Origin: Perognathus longimembris pacificus
Taxonomy: Eukaryota > Chordata > Mammalia > Rodentia > Heteromyidae
DNA: 64,000 nucleotides
Direction of reading: 5' to 3'
Assembly: GCF_023159225.1 (NCBI RefSeq)
Contig: NC_063168.1
Location: 66,009,398 to 66,073,397, forward strand
The stretch's first letter is position 1; every line of letters starts with the position of its first letter. Shown piece after piece: positions 22,661 through 35,235 of this stretch. The position numbers were made by a program, and so were the translations under genes. Under the pieces are notes generated by a model. The model was not told the origin of the DNA. It made no database searches and saw nothing but the letters and a program-made list of their open reading frames with translations.

Positions 22661-23003
22661 TACTAGAACATACACATAAAATGCACATTCCCACTGACCC
22701 AAGCATTTTGAAAGCTTGAGACATAGAATGCATTTGAAAAAGCTGTGGACAATTAAATCTTTCCACGGTCTTTCTGTAACAGGTCATCTGTTTTCTCATA
22801 TCACTGCTTGGAAGTAGGAAGCATACTAATCAAACTCTAGTCTTTTCTGTATTAATGCACTTTAAGCTCTTTTTCCCTATGACCTTGTCTACAGCACAGA
22901 ATTTCTATCTTGTTTAGTAACAGCACCACCATGATTTATTTTAACACATTTTCTCGAGTTATCTGGCTAAAACTTGGGGTAATATTTTGCTCTCATATCT
23001 TTG

Positions 23004-23006
<3 letters not shown>

Positions 23007-23042
<36 letters not shown>
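23007..23042. repeat. (TG)n microsatellite
   Basis: About 17-18 TG units, abutting the 3' end of a LINE-1 piece. Confidence 0.95.
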
Positions 23043-23045
<3 letters not shown>

Positions 23046-23128
23046 CTTATTTATTGTCAACGTGACGTACAGATAAGTTACAGTTTCATACGTTAGGCCT
23101 TGGGTACATTTCTTGTACTGTTTGTAGT
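23043..23128 (-). mobile_element. LINE-1 3' UTR fragment (antisense)
   Basis: TTATTGTCAACGTGACGTAC, GTTACAGTTTCATACGTTAG and TACATTTCTTGTACTGTTTG, as in the LINE-1 at 14561. Confidence 0.82.
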
Positions 23129-24594
23129 TCTGAGATTTAAACAGCAAGGTATCAGGCCTGTCAATTGAAGCTGATGTAAATAATCTCTACTCTTTTGTGT
23201 AAAAGTTTTCAGTCCTATGCTTTGCAGTGCTCCTCCACATTCCAGCAAACCCTAATGTCCGTAGCGTTGTAACTCCTGAGAATAGTGTCCTGGTGGATGT
23301 CATACATCAGTTGGATGTGAGCCTTCAGTTAATTCATGCCTGGCTTAGCTGAAGGATAAGAATTTTAGGCATAGCCTAAGGGAATTCTAAGGAGTTTAAA
23401 ATTATACTCAGTGGAAAACCATCTCAGTGAGACATTTAGCTGTGTAAGCTTTTGGAGAGGGAAAGGAAGAGACATATTTTATATGACAATTTAAATTTCT
23501 ATTATGAAAAATTTCAAAGACAAATAAAAATAAACATGAAAGGAACCTCCAAAAACACATTATCCAGAATAACAAGCTTGTAACCACTTCTTATCTTTGC
23601 TTTTCTTTTTCTTAATATTTCTTTTAAATACTTGTATTGTAATGTCTATATTAGACCTTTAAATTTACTTCATTTTATTAGCTGAGGCAATTGTAATCAA
23701 AATGACTCATTCATTGAGAAAGAAAGCAAGCCTTCCTACATGGAGCATGGTCCTACATGGAGCATCAAACTACTAAACATTTCACCTAACTTTCATCTCT
23801 ACAAGTGTTTCTCCTCTTAGTATCTTTGGTTTTTTCCATAGGAATATTTTTACAAGGAAAAAAATGGAGTTTACAGTACTTCTTCCACATTACCATGTCT
23901 TCTTGTTGTTCTGTAAATTTTTATTTCAGATTAAAAGAAAACATTTTATTTAATTCTTCAAAAAAGTAATAATATTCCATTTTAAATCTTTAAAAAATTA
24001 GTTCATTTTAAATAAAGAATGTTCTCTTATATAACTACCATGTCATTATCATACCCACAAAACTAATAATGAATTTTAATATCAATTACAGTTCATGTCT
24101 AGATTTTCTTTGTACCCATAAAGGTATTTTTGGGAATGGTTTGCAAGATCCTTCTCTAAGTTATTTTTTCCCTAATCATAAAAGTTAAGGCATTTGCAAA
24201 TTTTAGAGGTAGAAAAATAAATTAAAAATTAGTATTCAGAGAAGCCTAACATATTTTGTACCACAAACTGCTTTTTTTTAATCCAACAAGTGGCTTTTTG
24301 AAATATGAAATTGGCTTAAGGAACAGTATAGCTAGATCACATTACAGTACATTTTGAAGACTTTTTTACAAGTCCATTACTTTATACAGGTTACTTTATA
24401 TTATTTCATTTTATGCCCATTTAAATCAACAGGTCAAAATGTCTGCAAAATTACTTGCCTTTTATGTATCATTTCATATTCCTACTCTCCCTTTTCAGTA
24501 CCTGTCTTTTGTACATACGGATAAGCACCCTAAGAGAGGTGAATACTAGATTGAAATTGTACTTGTATATGGTTTTTCTGGGGTGGGGGGTGTT

Positions 24595-24784
24595 ACTGTC
24601 CATTACCTTTTGTGCTCAGGGCTAGCACTCTACCACTTGGGCCACAGTTCCACTTCTGGCTTTTTTGGTTAATTAGAGATAACAGTTTCCTGGACTTTCC
24701 CGCTGAGGCTGGCTTCAAACTACTGTCCTCAGATCTCAGCCTCCTGAGTAGCTAGGATTACAGACATGAGCCACCAGCACCTGG
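24595..24784 (-). mobile_element. SINE type II (7SL head), antisense
   Basis: Inverted module GCTAGCACTCTACCACTTGG, then TTAATTAGAGATAACAGTTT and CTCAGCCTCCTGAGTAGC up to GCCACCAGCACCTGGC. Confidence 0.88.
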
Positions 24785-24930
24785 CCTGTATTTTCTTATA
24801 TATGGGTTATTAAGGCCAAATAACTTGTCCCTTGAGCTTCCATGCTTAGGTCAGAGAAAATATTATAGTCTCTGTTTTTTATGTAATGCAAATTGAAATA
24901 GCCCCCTCTTTTGGAGGCTATTTATTCTTT

Positions 24931-25160
24931 GTTTTGTTTTGTTTTTTGTTTTGTTTTGTTTTGTTTGTTTGGCCAGTCCTGGGGCTTGGACTCAGGGCCT
25001 GAGCACTGTCCCTGGCTTCTTTTTTGCTCAAGGCTAGCACTCTGCCACTTGAGCCACAGCGCCACTTCTGGCCATTTTCTGTATATGTGGTGCTGGGGAA
25101 TCGAACCCAGGGCCTCATGTATGAGGCAGGCACTCTTGCCACTAGGCCATATCCCCAGCC
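24931..25160 (-). mobile_element. SINE type I, antisense, with perfect target duplication
   Basis: Tail made of GTTTT repeats (24931-24970), module, ID head ending ATATCCCCAGCC. GGCTATTTATTCTTT occurs at 24916-24930 and 25161-25175, an exact 15-bp duplication. Confidence 0.96.
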
Positions 25161-27103
25161 GGCTATTTATTCTTTAGTGGAATAAAACTAGAAACTGTCT
25201 TCAAAAGAAACTACAGAAAATATTCAGACACATGGAGACTAAATAACACATTGTTCAGTGACCAGCAGGTCATTGAAGAAATAAGGGGGAAAATCAAAAA
25301 GTTCCTAAAATATAGTGAAAATGAAAACACAACCTAACACAATCTTTTGGATATAATAGGTGCAGTGCTAAGAGGAAATTTTATAGATATGAGCACCTAT
25401 GTTTTTTGAATACAGATCTCAAATAAAGAACTCAAATAATGAGATGAAAGAACTCTACAATGAAAACTGTAAAACCTTGAAGGAAGTAGTTGAAGAAAAC
25501 ACCAGAAGATTTAAAGACCTCTCATGTTTGTAAGCAGAATTAGTGTGAAAATGGCTATACTACTAAAAATAATCTACAGATTCAGTGTAATCCTCTCAGA
25601 ATCCCAATGTAGTTCTTCACATAGAAAAGTTAACCTTAAAAATCAAATAGACAAAACGCCCCCAAAATGCTAAGTTACAGGAGCAAAGCTGGAGGCCTCA
25701 CTATACTGGACTTCAAATTGTCCTGCAGAGCCATAGTATAAAAACAGCATGTACTACCTCAAAGAGAAACATGAAGATGAGTTGAACAGAAGAGCCAAAA
25801 ATAAACTCACATAACTACATCCATTTGATAATTAACAAAAGCCAAAACAACATATGTTGTAGGAATGATAGCTTCTTCAACAGATGATGCTAGGGAAACT
25901 GGTCACTTACATGATGTAAAAATTGCACCATGTACTTTCCTTTTTTCTCTTGTGAGAGAAATAATAAGTCAAGAGAAAGACGTAAGGGAAACCAGTAGGG
26001 AAAGAGGTCAAACTCTTCCTGTTTGCAGATGATATTATTCTATATCTAATGGACCTTACCGACTCTACCTCCAAGCACAACTGATAACAACTTGATTAAG
26101 TAACAGGATATAAAATCAACCCAGAAAAATCAGCAGTTTTTCTGTATATCAGCAATTAGCAGATAGAGAAGGAAATCAGAAAAACAACAGAAATGAAGGA
26201 CCCCTACAATAGAAAAAAATTATAAAACTGGAGAAATAAATTGAAGGAAACACCAGGAAGTGGAAAGACCTCCCACGTTCCTGGATTGGCCACATTAATT
26301 TTGTGAAAATGCCATACTCCCAAAGGCAGTCTACAAATTCAATGAAATACCCATCAAAATCCCAATGTCATTCTTCACTGAAATATGGAACCACAAAAAC
26401 CCCCAAATCACAAAAACAATTCTGGACAAAAAAAGCAGTGTTGGAGGTATCACAATTCCAGACTACAAACTTTACTACAGAGCTGTAGTTACAAAAAAAA
26501 AACAGCTTGTTAGTACTAGCACATAAATGGGCCTGAAGACCAATAGGACAGACTAGAAGACACAGAAATAAACCAGAATACTTACAGCCATCTAATGTTT
26601 GATAAGGGAGCCAAAAATTATGCTGGGAAAAAGACTCTTCAACAAATGTTAGGAAACTAGGTATCTATATGCAGAAGACTAAAACTGGATCTCTATCAGC
26701 TTGTACTAATATAAATTCAAAATGGATCAAAGACTTGAAACTACTACAGGAAATAGAAGAAACATTAGAACTTACTGGCATAGGCAGGAACTTTGTAAGT
26801 AGAGTTCTAGGGGTTCAGCAAATCAGGGAGAGAACTGACAAATGCAACTATATCGAGCTAAAGAGTTTCTGCACAGCAAAGTTAGCATATAGAATAGGAA
26901 AAGATCCAGCTATATGTCTGATAAAGGCCTCTATCCAGAATATATAAGCATTCAAGAAACTAGACCCTCAAGGAATCAATAACCCAATAAATAAATGGAC
27001 AAAAGTGCTAGAGACTTCATAAAAGTAAAAATGCCCAATGAACTCTTGAAGAAATTATCAACATCTATCACCATAAAGGAAATGCAAATCAAAACAACAC
27101 TAA

Positions 27104-27323
27104 GGGGCTGGGGATATGGCCTAGTGGCAAGAGTGCTTGCCTCGTATACATGAGGCCCTGGGTTCAATTCCCCAGCACCACATATACAGAAAAAAAAAAT
27201 GGCCAGAAGTGGCGCTGTGGCTCAAGTGGCAGAGTGCTAGCCTTGAGCAAAAAGAAGCCAGGGACAGTGCTCAGGCCCTGAGTCCAAGCCCCAGGACTGG
27301 CCAAAAAAAAAAAAAAAAAAAAA
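27104..27323 (+). mobile_element. SINE type I inside old LINE-1
   Basis: Complete head and module with the GAGCAAAAAGAAGCC variant and a poly-A tail of about 22. Flanked by AACACTAA on both sides. An extra A-run sits between head and module. Confidence 0.94.
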
Positions 27324-27502
27324 ACACTAAGATTCCATCACCATCTCACCCCAGTTAGAATGGCCATCACCAAGATTACAAACAACAACAGATATTGTGG
27401 CTGTGAGGGGAAAAGAATCTTAACACACAGTTGGTGGGAATGTAAACTAGTAAAACCACTATGGAAAGGAGGTCAGAGATTCTTCAAAAATAACTAAATG
27501 TG

Positions 27503-27709
27503 GGCTGGGGATATAGCCTAGCGGCAAGAGTGCCTGCCTCGTATACACGAGGCCCTAGGTTCGATTCCCCAGCACCACATATACGGAAAACGGCCAGAAG
27601 CGGCGCTGTGGCTCAAGTGGCAGAGTGCTAGCCTTGAGCGGGAAGAAGCCAGGGACAGTGCTCAGGCCCGGAGTCCAAGGCCCAGGATTGGCAAGAAAAA
27701 AAAAAAAAT
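27503..27709 (+). mobile_element. SINE type I, young GAGCGGGAAGAAG subfamily
   Basis: Near-consensus copy. Exact 14-bp target duplication AATAACTAAATGTG at 27489-27502 and 27710-27723. Confidence 0.96.
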
Positions 27710-28445
27710 AATAACTAAATGTGGAACTACCCTGTGGTCCAACAATGCCATCATAGGCATTTATCTAAAAGAATACAAGTCAGAATACAGTGAAGACACT
27801 TGCATATCCATATTCACTGCTGCCCTATTCACCACAGCCAAATTATGGAAACTGTCCAGATGTCCTTCAATGGATGAATGGATCAAGAAAATATGATATG
27901 TGTGCATGTGTTTGTATATGTAGGAGTATATATGCAAGGGAATATTACTGATCCATCAGGAAAAGTATTGTATCACTTGCAGGAAAATGGATGGACCTGG
28001 AAAGAAGTGTGTTAAATCTGGCTCAGAGAGACAAAGGACACATTATCTCTTATGTGGAAGTTACATCTAAATTTCAAACATATATGTGAGTATACACAGG
28101 TCATATGCATATGTACACATATTAACTAAAATATGGTATATGCAGTAGAGGGCTCCTTTGAATAAGTAACTTAGAGTTTAACAAATGAATACCATGGAGC
28201 TGGAACATGTGTTGTGAGAAAGGAATGAGACCAAGAAGAAGGGAGGCGTACATGGAGAGAAGAGGAGTGCATGAATGTAAGTGCAATCATTGTGCATATG
28301 TGAACATGGAACTAGGTAAATTAAGAGGATAGAAAGGTTTGTGAGAGATGGATGAGAATGATAAAAGGGGTGACATTGCTCAAGATGCATTTTACTCACA
28401 TACTGATACATTGTATTGAAAGTTCTTTGTACAACTACTTGAGCT

Positions 28446-28490
28446 TATTTTTTAATTTTTATTGTCATAAAGGTGATGTACAGAGTAAGG
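28446..28490 (-). mobile_element. Tiny LINE-1 3' end fragment (antisense)
   Basis: TTTTTAATTTTTATTGTCAT, AAAGGTGATGTACAGAG. About 45 bp only, between two old LINE-1 pieces. Confidence 0.6.
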
Positions 28491-28499
28491 ATATTTTTT

Positions 28500-29045
28500 A
28501 ACCTGAAACTAGGCCCCTATCAATTGCACAAAAATTAATTCAAAGTGGATCAAAGATCTTAATGTAAGACTAGAAACTTTGAAACTACTAAAGGAAAACA
28601 TAGGGCAAACTTAAAGATATAGGCATAGGCAATCATTTTCTAAATAGAATTCAAACCACCCAGAAAATAAGAGCAAAGAGCTGGCAAAGAGGATCTCATC
28701 AAACGAAAAGTTTCTGTACAGCAAAGGAAACAATTACCAGAATGAAGAGCTAAAGAAAATTAAACAGCAAAGAAACAAATAATCCAATTAATAAGTATGA
28801 AAATTAAAGAGACAGTTCTCAGAAGACATATAAATGGCTAATAAACACATGAAGGAAATGCAAATCAAAACTATACTAAGATTTCATTTTACTCCAGTCA
28901 GAATGGCCATCATCAAGAAAACAAACAAGAAAAGCTGGTGAGGGTACAGAGGAAAAGGAACCCTACTATTCTGTGGTGGAATTGTAAACTAGTACAACCT
29001 CTATGGAAATCAGTATGGAGAATCAAGAAGCTTAGTGTGGAGGTT
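28500..29045 (+). mobile_element. Old LINE-1 ORF2 fragment (+)
   Basis: CAAAGTGGATCAAAGATCTT, AAAAGTTTCTGTACAGCAAA, GAATGGCCATCATCAAGAAA, AGTACAACCTCTATGGAAAT in LINE-1 order; overlaps in content with the preceding element, so it is a separate insertion. Confidence 0.78.
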
Positions 29046-29277
29046 CCTCTTAAGAAACAACAGTCATGCCTGACAGTGAGAGTTGGTACAGCTCAATAGC
29101 ATGGTCTAGATAGTAGCATGATACATCCAGGGGGACAATAACAATGTAGCTTCTAGAAGATCGAATTGAAGAATGTTAATATGGTCCTGGTAGCATAAGT
29201 TTTTGTACAAAATACTGATTGCATACAAGGAAAGAGATTAGGAATATGGCAGTTAGACCATGGAGTTGGCCTCCAGT

Positions 29278-29597
29278 GGTCCTGACTTCTTATGTTCATG
29301 CCTGCATGATAGGTCCTTCGTGAGTATATGTAACTTGCTTCTCACCAATAAGTATGGTAGAAGGGACAGACAGGAGGTATGTGATGGTGTGCATATGACA
29401 TATACATAAGATTATAGTCTGTCTTGCTGAAGTCGTTATGGTCCTCACTTCTTATGTTCATGCCTGCATATTATGTCCTCCGTGAGTGTATATAACCTGC
29501 TTCTCACCAATAAATATGGTAGCAGGGACAGACAGGGAGTATGTGATAGTGTGCATATAACGTATTCATAAGATTATAGTCTCGTGTTGAAGTCATT
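29278..29597. repeat. Two-copy tandem repeat, ~162-bp unit
   Basis: Copy 1 is 29278-29439, copy 2 is 29440-29597. Both begin GGTCCT(G/C)ACTTCTTATG and share CTTCTCACCAATAA and CATAAGATTATAGTCT. About 85-90% alike by eye. Lies right of a LINE-1 ORF2 end; origin unknown. Confidence 0.9.
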
Positions 29598-29829
29598 CTC
29601 CCTTATGGGCTTTGAAATCACCCTGCCAGCCAGATGCATCACTTTAATCCTACAATCAATCCTAGCTACTTGAAAGCCAGAGATTAGGGATCGGGGTGAG
29701 AGTCCAGCCAAGACAAAAATAGATAAAGAAATGTATGTTTGTGAATCTTCATATTAACCAGTGTTTGGGCACATTATCCCAGCAACCTGGGGAAGAAATA
29801 GGAAGCTAGCCCAAACATTAAAGCTCTTA

Positions 29830-30130
29830 AAAATGAGGGAGGGAGGGCTGGGGATATGGCCTAGTGGCAAGAGTGCCTGCCTCGGATACACGAGGCCCTA
29901 GGTTCGATTCCCCAGCACCACATATACAGAAAACCGCCAGAAGCGGTGCTGTGGCTCAAGCGGCAGAGTGCTAGCCTTGAGCGGGAAGAAGCCAGGGACA
30001 GTGCTCAGGCCCTGAGTCCAAGGCCCAGGACTGGCAAAAAAAAAAAAAAAAAATGAGGGAGGGAGTAACAAGTTTGACAAGAAATGTACTACCTTACATA
30101 TGAATTGTAAGCCCTCTGAATTCAGTCCTC
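29830..30130 (+). mobile_element. LINE-1 3' UTR fragment (+) carrying a SINE
   Basis: AAATGAGGGAGGGAG before the SINE, then TAACAAGTTTGACAAGAAAT, GTACTACCTTACATATGAAT after it. This is the LINE-1 3' UTR end, also seen at 57010. Confidence 0.65.
29846..30049 (+). mobile_element. SINE type I, young GAGCGGGAAGAAG subfamily
   Basis: Near-consensus. Exact 16-bp target duplication AAAATGAGGGAGGGAG at 29830-29845 and 30050-30065. Confidence 0.96.
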
Positions 30131-32234
30131 AATATTAACAAAGGGGGAGAGGGGCAGACGGAATCAGCATTTTTGTCAACAGCAGCTGCCTTGTCTTTTA
30201 CCCTGCCACTCTTCCCTGTCTTTGTACTCTTCTTAGCTAGGCATTAGCGCTGCTTTGCAGTGTTTCATTAACACTGCTTTCCTTGTCCCTCTTCAAATAA
30301 TTGAGATCAGGTACACTTTTGAAAGGCCTGCTTGGATATTGTCTTTTGATGTGATAATAAAATCACAAGAGAAGATTAGTGTCATTCATTCCACTGTGGA
30401 AGTATAGCCACATTAAAACCTCACCCCACTAAGAGGTTTACAGTGATAGGTTATTAAGAGTCCCTGGAATTTGAGTGAGTGGCCTTTGCTACAATGGCAG
30501 AGTACCTTATTTGTAAATTTCCCAGTGATTGGAGGACCACGGGTATGGAAAATATATCTTGCTATTGCCACCTGTAAGCTTTGTTCAAACAAGAGCAAAT
30601 TCATGGTGTCTCAGTGGATGGAGCATAACTGTCACAGAAGCGATAACTGGAAGCATGAGAGTAGAGACAGATGCACAGCATTCTGTGGAACTGCCCTTTT
30701 TGTGAATATTTATTCCAGCCTGAAGCTTTCTAAGTCTGTTTGTGGAAATGAAAATATGAGTATGATCTTTCAGGAAGGAAAAAGTTCTCTACTATGGTTA
30801 TCCAGAATGTAAGAGGTTCTTTTATGCTTACTTTTTTCTTGTGTGGAAAATCTGTGAACAATATGCAATGTCGACCACAAAAAAAAAAAAAAACTGAAGT
30901 GGAAAAAGCCTAGCAGGCACTAAATGGAAGAAATGGAAGATGCTTCACAAGAATAAAATGTGGTCACTTTGCAATCTCACATTCCAAGCCAGCTCAGGCT
31001 ACTTGTATTTGGTTAGGAAGAAGTAAAATCGCTAGGTATTCAGGAGGTTACACTAATATATAAAGACTGGAGCCTGTAGTCCCACTGAAAGCCTACCTTC
31101 TCTTTTAACATTTTCAGAATCCTCTTTGGCTTCCAAGCCTCTTAGCTGCTGCCCACAAATCAGTAAATAACTAGGAAAAACCATTTATAACACCTCTATA
31201 AGTTTCTTTTTTCCTAAGGTATTGCTCTTGAGGTTTCCTCTGCTCTTCAAGAAGATTTTTATATTCGCCCCATTTTCCCAATGTTCTTAAGAGGAAGATG
31301 GCTCTGCAGCAAGGTAGGCCTCTCCCCTCTCCCTTTGTTCACCATTACCCGCTGGTGCCTGGCTTGAGAAGTGCTTCTTGTTGAACTTTTTCCTTTATAT
31401 GAGAAGTATTTTATTCTCAGGAAAGTTTTAGTATCTTCACTTAATCCCCAATATTGTATTTCATGATACTATTTCTTATACTGCTTACCCTTTATCATCT
31501 GGAAATTGGCATACTTACTATGTAAGTATTTATATTCTGTTGGGTTTTTTTTTTCCTCTCTCTCTTGTTCTCATTATTTATGTTGCATTTTCCAGAAATA
31601 GTTCTGTTCATGTAGTTTCTTTCCATTTGTCCAGCTCTTTTCTTTTTCAGTTCTATATGTTAAGACATGGGGTGTTTCTCCAGGTTTATCTTCTAATTAA
31701 TCTGATTAGTCTAATCTAATTAGGCTTTTGCTTTCAGCACTCATGCAAGTTGTTTTTAAGGAATTGCTTGTCCTTTTTTGTAGTAATTTTTATTTTGTGT
31801 ATCTGTCTTAACAAAATGGGAGTTTGTCTTGCTTCATCTCCATTCTGAATTCATTGTTTCTGCTCTGATTATGTTGATCTGTTATAATCAAAACTTTCCT
31901 CATTTCTCTAATACTTCTTGTCATCTATGCATGTTGAAGAATGAAGCATTAAAAGTGTAAAGAGACTTTGTGTAGGACTTGATTTTGTCATCAACTAATC
32001 AGCTTCATTGCAGGATAATTTGATAGGTACCTGGATATTTTTGTGTCTAGTATTCTCTGTGTACACTAGGTCTCTGTATTTTTTTTTCTGGAACCATTAT
32101 GGCTTTCTAGGGGAGTTGGGGATTCTTCAGCCTTCTTTAAGAGCAGTATCCTTGAAGCATACAGTCCACGGGGTTGATGTTGTATGTCAAAGTTTGGTTT
32201 TCTCTCACCCTCTTTTTTATACGATTCACTTTTT

Positions 32235-32512
32235 TATTTTTTTTTATTTTTATTGCCAAGGTGATGTACAGAGGGGTTACAGATATAGATATATATAGAT
32301 ATATATATAGATAGATATAGATAGATAGATAGATAGATATGTAAGGTATTGAGTACATTTCTTGTCATACTTGTAACCCTCTCCCTGGTTTTCCTCCCAC
32401 CTTCCCTTCCCCCAGTCCTCCCCCCCCCCCCAAGGTGTACAGTTAATTTCCAACATATTGTCTTGCTAGTATCACTGTTGCATTGATTCACCCTTTCCCC
32501 AGCTTCTTTCAC
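32235..32512 (-). mobile_element. LINE-1 3' UTR (antisense) with a GATA array inside
   Basis: TTGCCAAGGTGATGTACAGA, TACATTTCTTGTCATACTTG, GTGTACAGTTAATTTCC and TTGCATTGATTCACCC follow the LINE-1 3' UTR inverted. A GATA/ATAT array (32283-32340) splits the usual TTACAGTTACATATGTAAGG, and there is a C12 run at 32420-32431. Confidence 0.85.
32283..32340. repeat. GATA-type microsatellite
   Basis: Interrupted ATAGATAT units ending in a pure (ATAG) run. Lies within the LINE-1 3' UTR. Confidence 0.92.
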
Positions 32513-34080
32513 ATCCTAAAATGCCCAAACCCAGAACATCTTCCCTCCATTCCTACATAGAGTAAACTGTCAGACTGCACTGATGTTATAAATAAGTTGT
32601 GTGAAGTTGTTAGATGGGGCATGTATCCTGAGTGACTAGCCACCTTTCAGTCAGTCTTCCGTTAATTTGGCCTGCTCTGCCATGACTGTTTCCTGCGCAC
32701 CTATGAGGGGCTTGGACACATCTTTGAACAAAATGGGAGAACTACCATAGCTTTGAAGAGTATGCAGTCTACTAAGAAGAGGTGGAAATATGCATAAAAG
32801 TGAGTAAATTAGTGCTCTCAAATGTGTTATTGCCTCAATTTTTAAAAAAATTAGGAAAAAAAGTAAAAAAATAGAGTAGAGGAAGGAATTGGGAGTACCT
32901 TGGCTGAGGGATAGAAGACAGGGGTGGACTGCAATCTCTTTTTTTGCTTAATCATTTGATTTGGAAATTATTTCACATAGAGTGCAAGAATTGATGATGG
33001 AAGGGGTGACTGAGAAATATGCACTGGACACACATATGGACGTGTTAAATGATAACCCCCTTGTAAAACCATTTGAAGACAAAGATAAAACAAAAGAAAC
33101 AAAAACAGAACACATGGAAAGCACACAAAAAGTAAGAAAGCAAAGAACACATGTTCTTTACCCAGATATACCTTATTTGAGGCTAAGTTGAATATCCCTA
33201 AATACATCCTTAAATATATAGTTCTTAAGAAGAGTCTCCTTCTTAACCACAATATAGTTGTCAATTTCATACTATTGTATAATGCTTAAGTCTTCTTTCC
33301 ATATTCCAGTTGTGTGGTTTCACTCATTAATGCCCTGTATAGTGTCTTCCCTGTTCCACTACAGAACCCAGTCTGGAATCAAGTTATTGAATTTAATTTC
33401 CATGTCTCTCTGTTCTCCTTTGACCTGTAATACCTCCGTAAACTGTTTCTTCATAAACTGACATTTTAAGGAACACAATTCCTTTAAAAAGACAAAGGCA
33501 AAAAATATCATTATTAATCTTTCTGTTTGTCTCATGTTCCCTGATAATTAGATTGGGGTTGTACATCCTTGGACACAGTGCCACCTGTGACACTGTGGCC
33601 TTCTCAGGTTTGCACATCTGTAAGCATGCTACACAAAGCTTATCTTCATTGGTGATGTTACTCAACACCCAATCAACTTCACTGAATACATTGCTACATT
33701 GCTTTAGCAAATAATAAACAATGTGTAATGGGTCATTTTTAAGATTGTGAGCAATAACCCAGTCTTGGATAAAAATGTTTCCCATATTTAACATTTATCT
33801 ATCCTTGCCTGTTCTAATCTTTGCCATGTTAGTTCCAAAAAACAAAAAAATAGATTTCCAACCATGGCACTCTCTTCATATACCTCATTTGGCACTCAGT
33901 CTTCTGTAATCAAAAACCTGGCTTTCATATTTTTGCATTTCTCTATATGCATGGATGTGGTTACTTGTTGGCATGGACTTGTTAGTTTGATTCACTAAAG
34001 ATATATGAGTTATTATTGTAACTAATTATATGGATGATGAAATTTGCCAGCAGGAACCCCTTCAATCTGACCCTGTTTTT

Positions 34081-34299
34081 TTTTGTTTGTTTGTTTGTTT
34101 GTTTGTTTGCCAGTCCTGGGGCTTGGACTCAGGGCCTGAGCACTGTCCCTGGCTTCTTTTTGCTCAAGGCTAGCACTCTACCATTTGAGCCACAGCGCCA
34201 CTTCTGGCCATTTTCTATATATGTGGTGCTGAGGAATCGAACCCAGGGCTTTATGTATATGAGGCAAGCACTCTTGCCACTAGGCCATATCCCCAGCCC
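34081..34299 (-). mobile_element. SINE type I, antisense
   Basis: TTTG-repeat tail, full module, full ID head. Exact 15-bp target duplication TCTGACCCTGTTTTT at 34066-34080 and 34300-34314. A 126-codon frame across it is accidental. Confidence 0.95.
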
Positions 34300-34582
34300 T
34301 CTGACCCTGTTTTTAAGCAAGATAATAAGTAGGCCTAATTGGGAAGTGGTTTACAGGAGATGCAATGAGCTATGTGACTATCATGGGGACAGAGATTCTA
34401 AGCAGCAGAAGTGAGTATTACAAAGGTTGAAGGACAGAAGTGTGCCTGTGTTGGAGGAATAACATGGAGGCCAGGTGGCCGGAGAAAAATAGAGTATGAA
34501 GTCATAAGAGAGTTGTCTGAAAGACTTTGCTCTAAGTATGAAAGCAATATCTGACCTAGGTTTATTTTGTGTGTGGGTTGAG

Positions 34583-34645
34583 GTTGGAATCAAGGGACTT
34601 GTATAGGCTAAGCAAGTGTTCTGTCACTGAGCTACATCCCTGGCC
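34583..34645 (-). mobile_element. ID relic, antisense
   Basis: GGAATCAAGGGACTTGTATA, GGCTAAGCAAGTGTTCTGTC, GAGCTACATCCCTGGCC is an inverted ID head without the second module. Confidence 0.65.
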
Positions 34646-35030
34646 TGAACTTCTGGCTGTCACTGTGTGGTGATTAGAAACAAGTCAGCTCTTTTGTCAA
34701 GGATCTCAAATGTTAGTGTAGTGATCAGGCTTGTTCTAAGAAGAGATTATGGAGATAGTTAACTCTGAAACGGCCAAAAATTTCATTTGTATCACCAAGG
34801 TGAATTCCTACATACTGAGGTATTATCCATGCTCTCTCCCCCAACCTCTCCCTCTCCCTCTCCCCACATCACCAAGCCACTCATATAACAGTTAGAATCC
34901 AGCTAGGATAATTGTTCATCTCTGAAGTGGTTTTTGTCAGTCTTTTAGTGGGTTATGATATTTCAGCAAAGATAAATGTTTAGGGTTTAAAGAACAATTT
35001 TCCTTCTGAAATTGACTAGAGAATGGTATT

Positions 35031-35215
35031 TTTTTTCCAGTCCTGGGGCTTGAACTCAGGGCCTGAGCACTGTCTCTGGCTTCTTTTAGCTCACTCTACC
35101 TCTTGAGCCACAGCATCACTTCTGGCCTTTTCTGTTTATTTGGTGCTGAGGAATCAAAACCGGGGCTTCGTGCATGCTAGGCAAGCACTCTACCACTAAG
35201 CCACATTACCCGCCC
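35031..35215 (-). mobile_element. SINE type I, antisense, first of two at one site
   Basis: CCAGTCCTGGGGCTTGAACT to AAGCCACATTACCCGCCC. Flanked by AGAATGGTATTTTTT (35020-35034) and AGAATGGTAATTTTT (35217-35231). Module shortened near TTTTAGCTCACTCTACC. Confidence 0.9.
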
Positions 35216-35235
35216 AAGAATGGTAATTTTTAAAG

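Larger units (their letters stand above)
25195..28440 (+). mobile_element. Old LINE-1 ORF2 and 3' end (+), with two SINEs inside
   Basis: Possibly two or more overlapping fragments: GAAAGAACTCTACAATGAAA and ATCCCAATGTAGTTCTTCAC, then a second run with AAATACCCATCAAAATCCCA, AAAGAGTTTCTGCACAGCAA, GAATGGCCATCACCAAGATT, GGACCTGGAAAGAAG and a decayed 3' UTR. Frames are broken throughout. SINEs at 27104 and 27503 interrupt it. Confidence 0.82.

Noticed and set aside
32961..33191. 76-codon Lys/Glu-rich frame that looks like a soluble protein
   Set aside because: A-rich DNA read in frame; no family, no splice sites, no continuation.
33393..33794. 133-codon minus-strand frame
   Set aside because: No recognised domain, no splice context, and part of the sequence resembles an old dispersed repeat; treated as chance.
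34034..34414. 126-codon frame; similar peptides (ASPGPWTQGLSTVPGF) recur at 10651, 29898, 45876, 56765 and 58485
   Set aside because: These are translations of the type I SINE. The repeated peptide is the signature of the repeat, not a protein family.
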